A DNA stretch of 64,000 bases. It comes from Maribacter arcticus (GTDB lineage: Bacteria > Bacteroidota > Bacteroidia > Flavobacteriales > Flavobacteriaceae). The DNA is taken from assembly GCF_900167935.1 (NCBI RefSeq), contig NZ_FUYL01000003.1:62001-126000 (forward strand), in the 5' to 3' direction. The translations under genes and the position numbers were made by a program. Positions 63,938-64,000 of the stretch are shown here, one piece after another (position 1 is the first letter of the stretch; each line of letters begins with the position of its first letter). The notes below the pieces were generated by a model that did no database searches, was not told the DNA's origin, and saw nothing but the letters and a program-made list of their open reading frames with translations.

Positions 63938-64000
63938 TTAATAATGAAAGTGTCTACTTTCCTCAATAAACGGGTTTCTCTTAGGTTGCAAGGGAGCAGT
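63938..64000 (-). CDS. Probable ActF (alternative complex III), C-terminal fragment
   Basis: The minus strand encodes 20 C-terminal residues (TAPLQPKRNPFIEESRHFHY) before a stop codon at 63938-63940; the rest is beyond the right edge. Bacteroidota often encode the quinol:cytochrome c oxidoreductase subunits ActA-F directly before oxidase subunits II and I, which suggests ActF, but a fragment this short cannot prove it. Thirty-two bases separate it from the subunit II gene. Confidence 0.45.
   Translation of the reverse strand, partial: TAPLQPKRNPFIEESRHFHY

Noticed and set aside
1..64000. CRISPR arrays, insertion sequences, prophage, integrase or toxin-antitoxin genes
   Set aside because: No regularly spaced direct repeats, transposase or phage proteins were seen; the tRNA pair has no integrase or duplicated 3' tRNA end nearby.

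Overview
The window is a continuous stretch of chromosome from a member of the Bacteroidota, most likely a marine Flavobacteriaceae. The signs are low GC, Bacteroidota-type promoters (TAnnTTTG, in the best cases with an upstream TTTG about 20 nt away), almost no Shine-Dalgarno sequences, type IX secretion/gliding genes (SprA, two PorP/SprF proteins, a huge protein with a gliding-motility C-terminal domain), an A1-type cytochrome oxidase beside what looks like alternative complex III, and a LytTR/His_kinase pair. The genus cannot be fixed from this sequence. There is no rRNA, insertion sequence, prophage or CRISPR array, and no gene-free stretch reaches 300 bases.

Layout. 1-5.6 kb: partial SpoU/TrmH methylase, mutS, tRNA-Gly(GCC)-tRNA-Leu(TAA), a SanA-like protein and an Nramp-like transporter lacking the usual metal-binding motif. 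5.6-13.3 kb (minus): a type IX surface-protein unit of a 1588-residue Calx-beta/thrombospondin-3/DUF11 protein, a PorP/SprF protein and an OmpA-family protein. 13.4-17.8 kb: fabD, a gamma-carbonic-anhydrase-like protein and a two-component system with a TPR-rich sensor. 18-26.1 kb: vWA lipoprotein, second PorP/SprF, triple-domain Nfu protein, dodecin, thioredoxin-domain protein, MscS channel, an unrecognised exported protein and tsaB. 26.2-35.8 kb (minus): an eight-gene ABC efflux operon with four MacB-type permeases, two adaptors, one ATPase and one TolC, which looks like a duplicated permease-permease-adaptor module.

35.9-41.1 kb (minus): oxidase biogenesis and subunits (small CxxC membrane protein, DUF420, SCO1, a cysteine-less SCO-like paralogue, subunit IV, two subunit III proteins, CtaB). 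Subunits I and II lie about 20 kb away at 60.9-63.9 kb, next to the C-terminal tail of a probable ActF. 41.2-55.4 kb: exported MBL hydrolase, TonB, VanZ, GcvH, SprA, RuvA, malic enzyme-PTA fusion and a sugar-type MFS carrier with a LacI-like operator candidate upstream. 55.6-60.8 kb: queG-ruvB, an acyl-CoA dehydrogenase with an extra N-terminal helical region, and a GIN-domain protein.

Most genes are recognisable housekeeping or phylum-typical genes. The points most worth a second look are: (1) the sprA reading frame, which has no ATG, GTG or TTG able to give a normal signal peptide although an ideal one is encoded just upstream and would need an ATT or ATC start; (2) the duplicated ABC efflux operon; (3) the Nramp-like protein without the DPGN motif; (4) the SCO1/SCO-like tandem with a small CxxC protein. 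I see no clear defence island or wholly novel multi-gene system.
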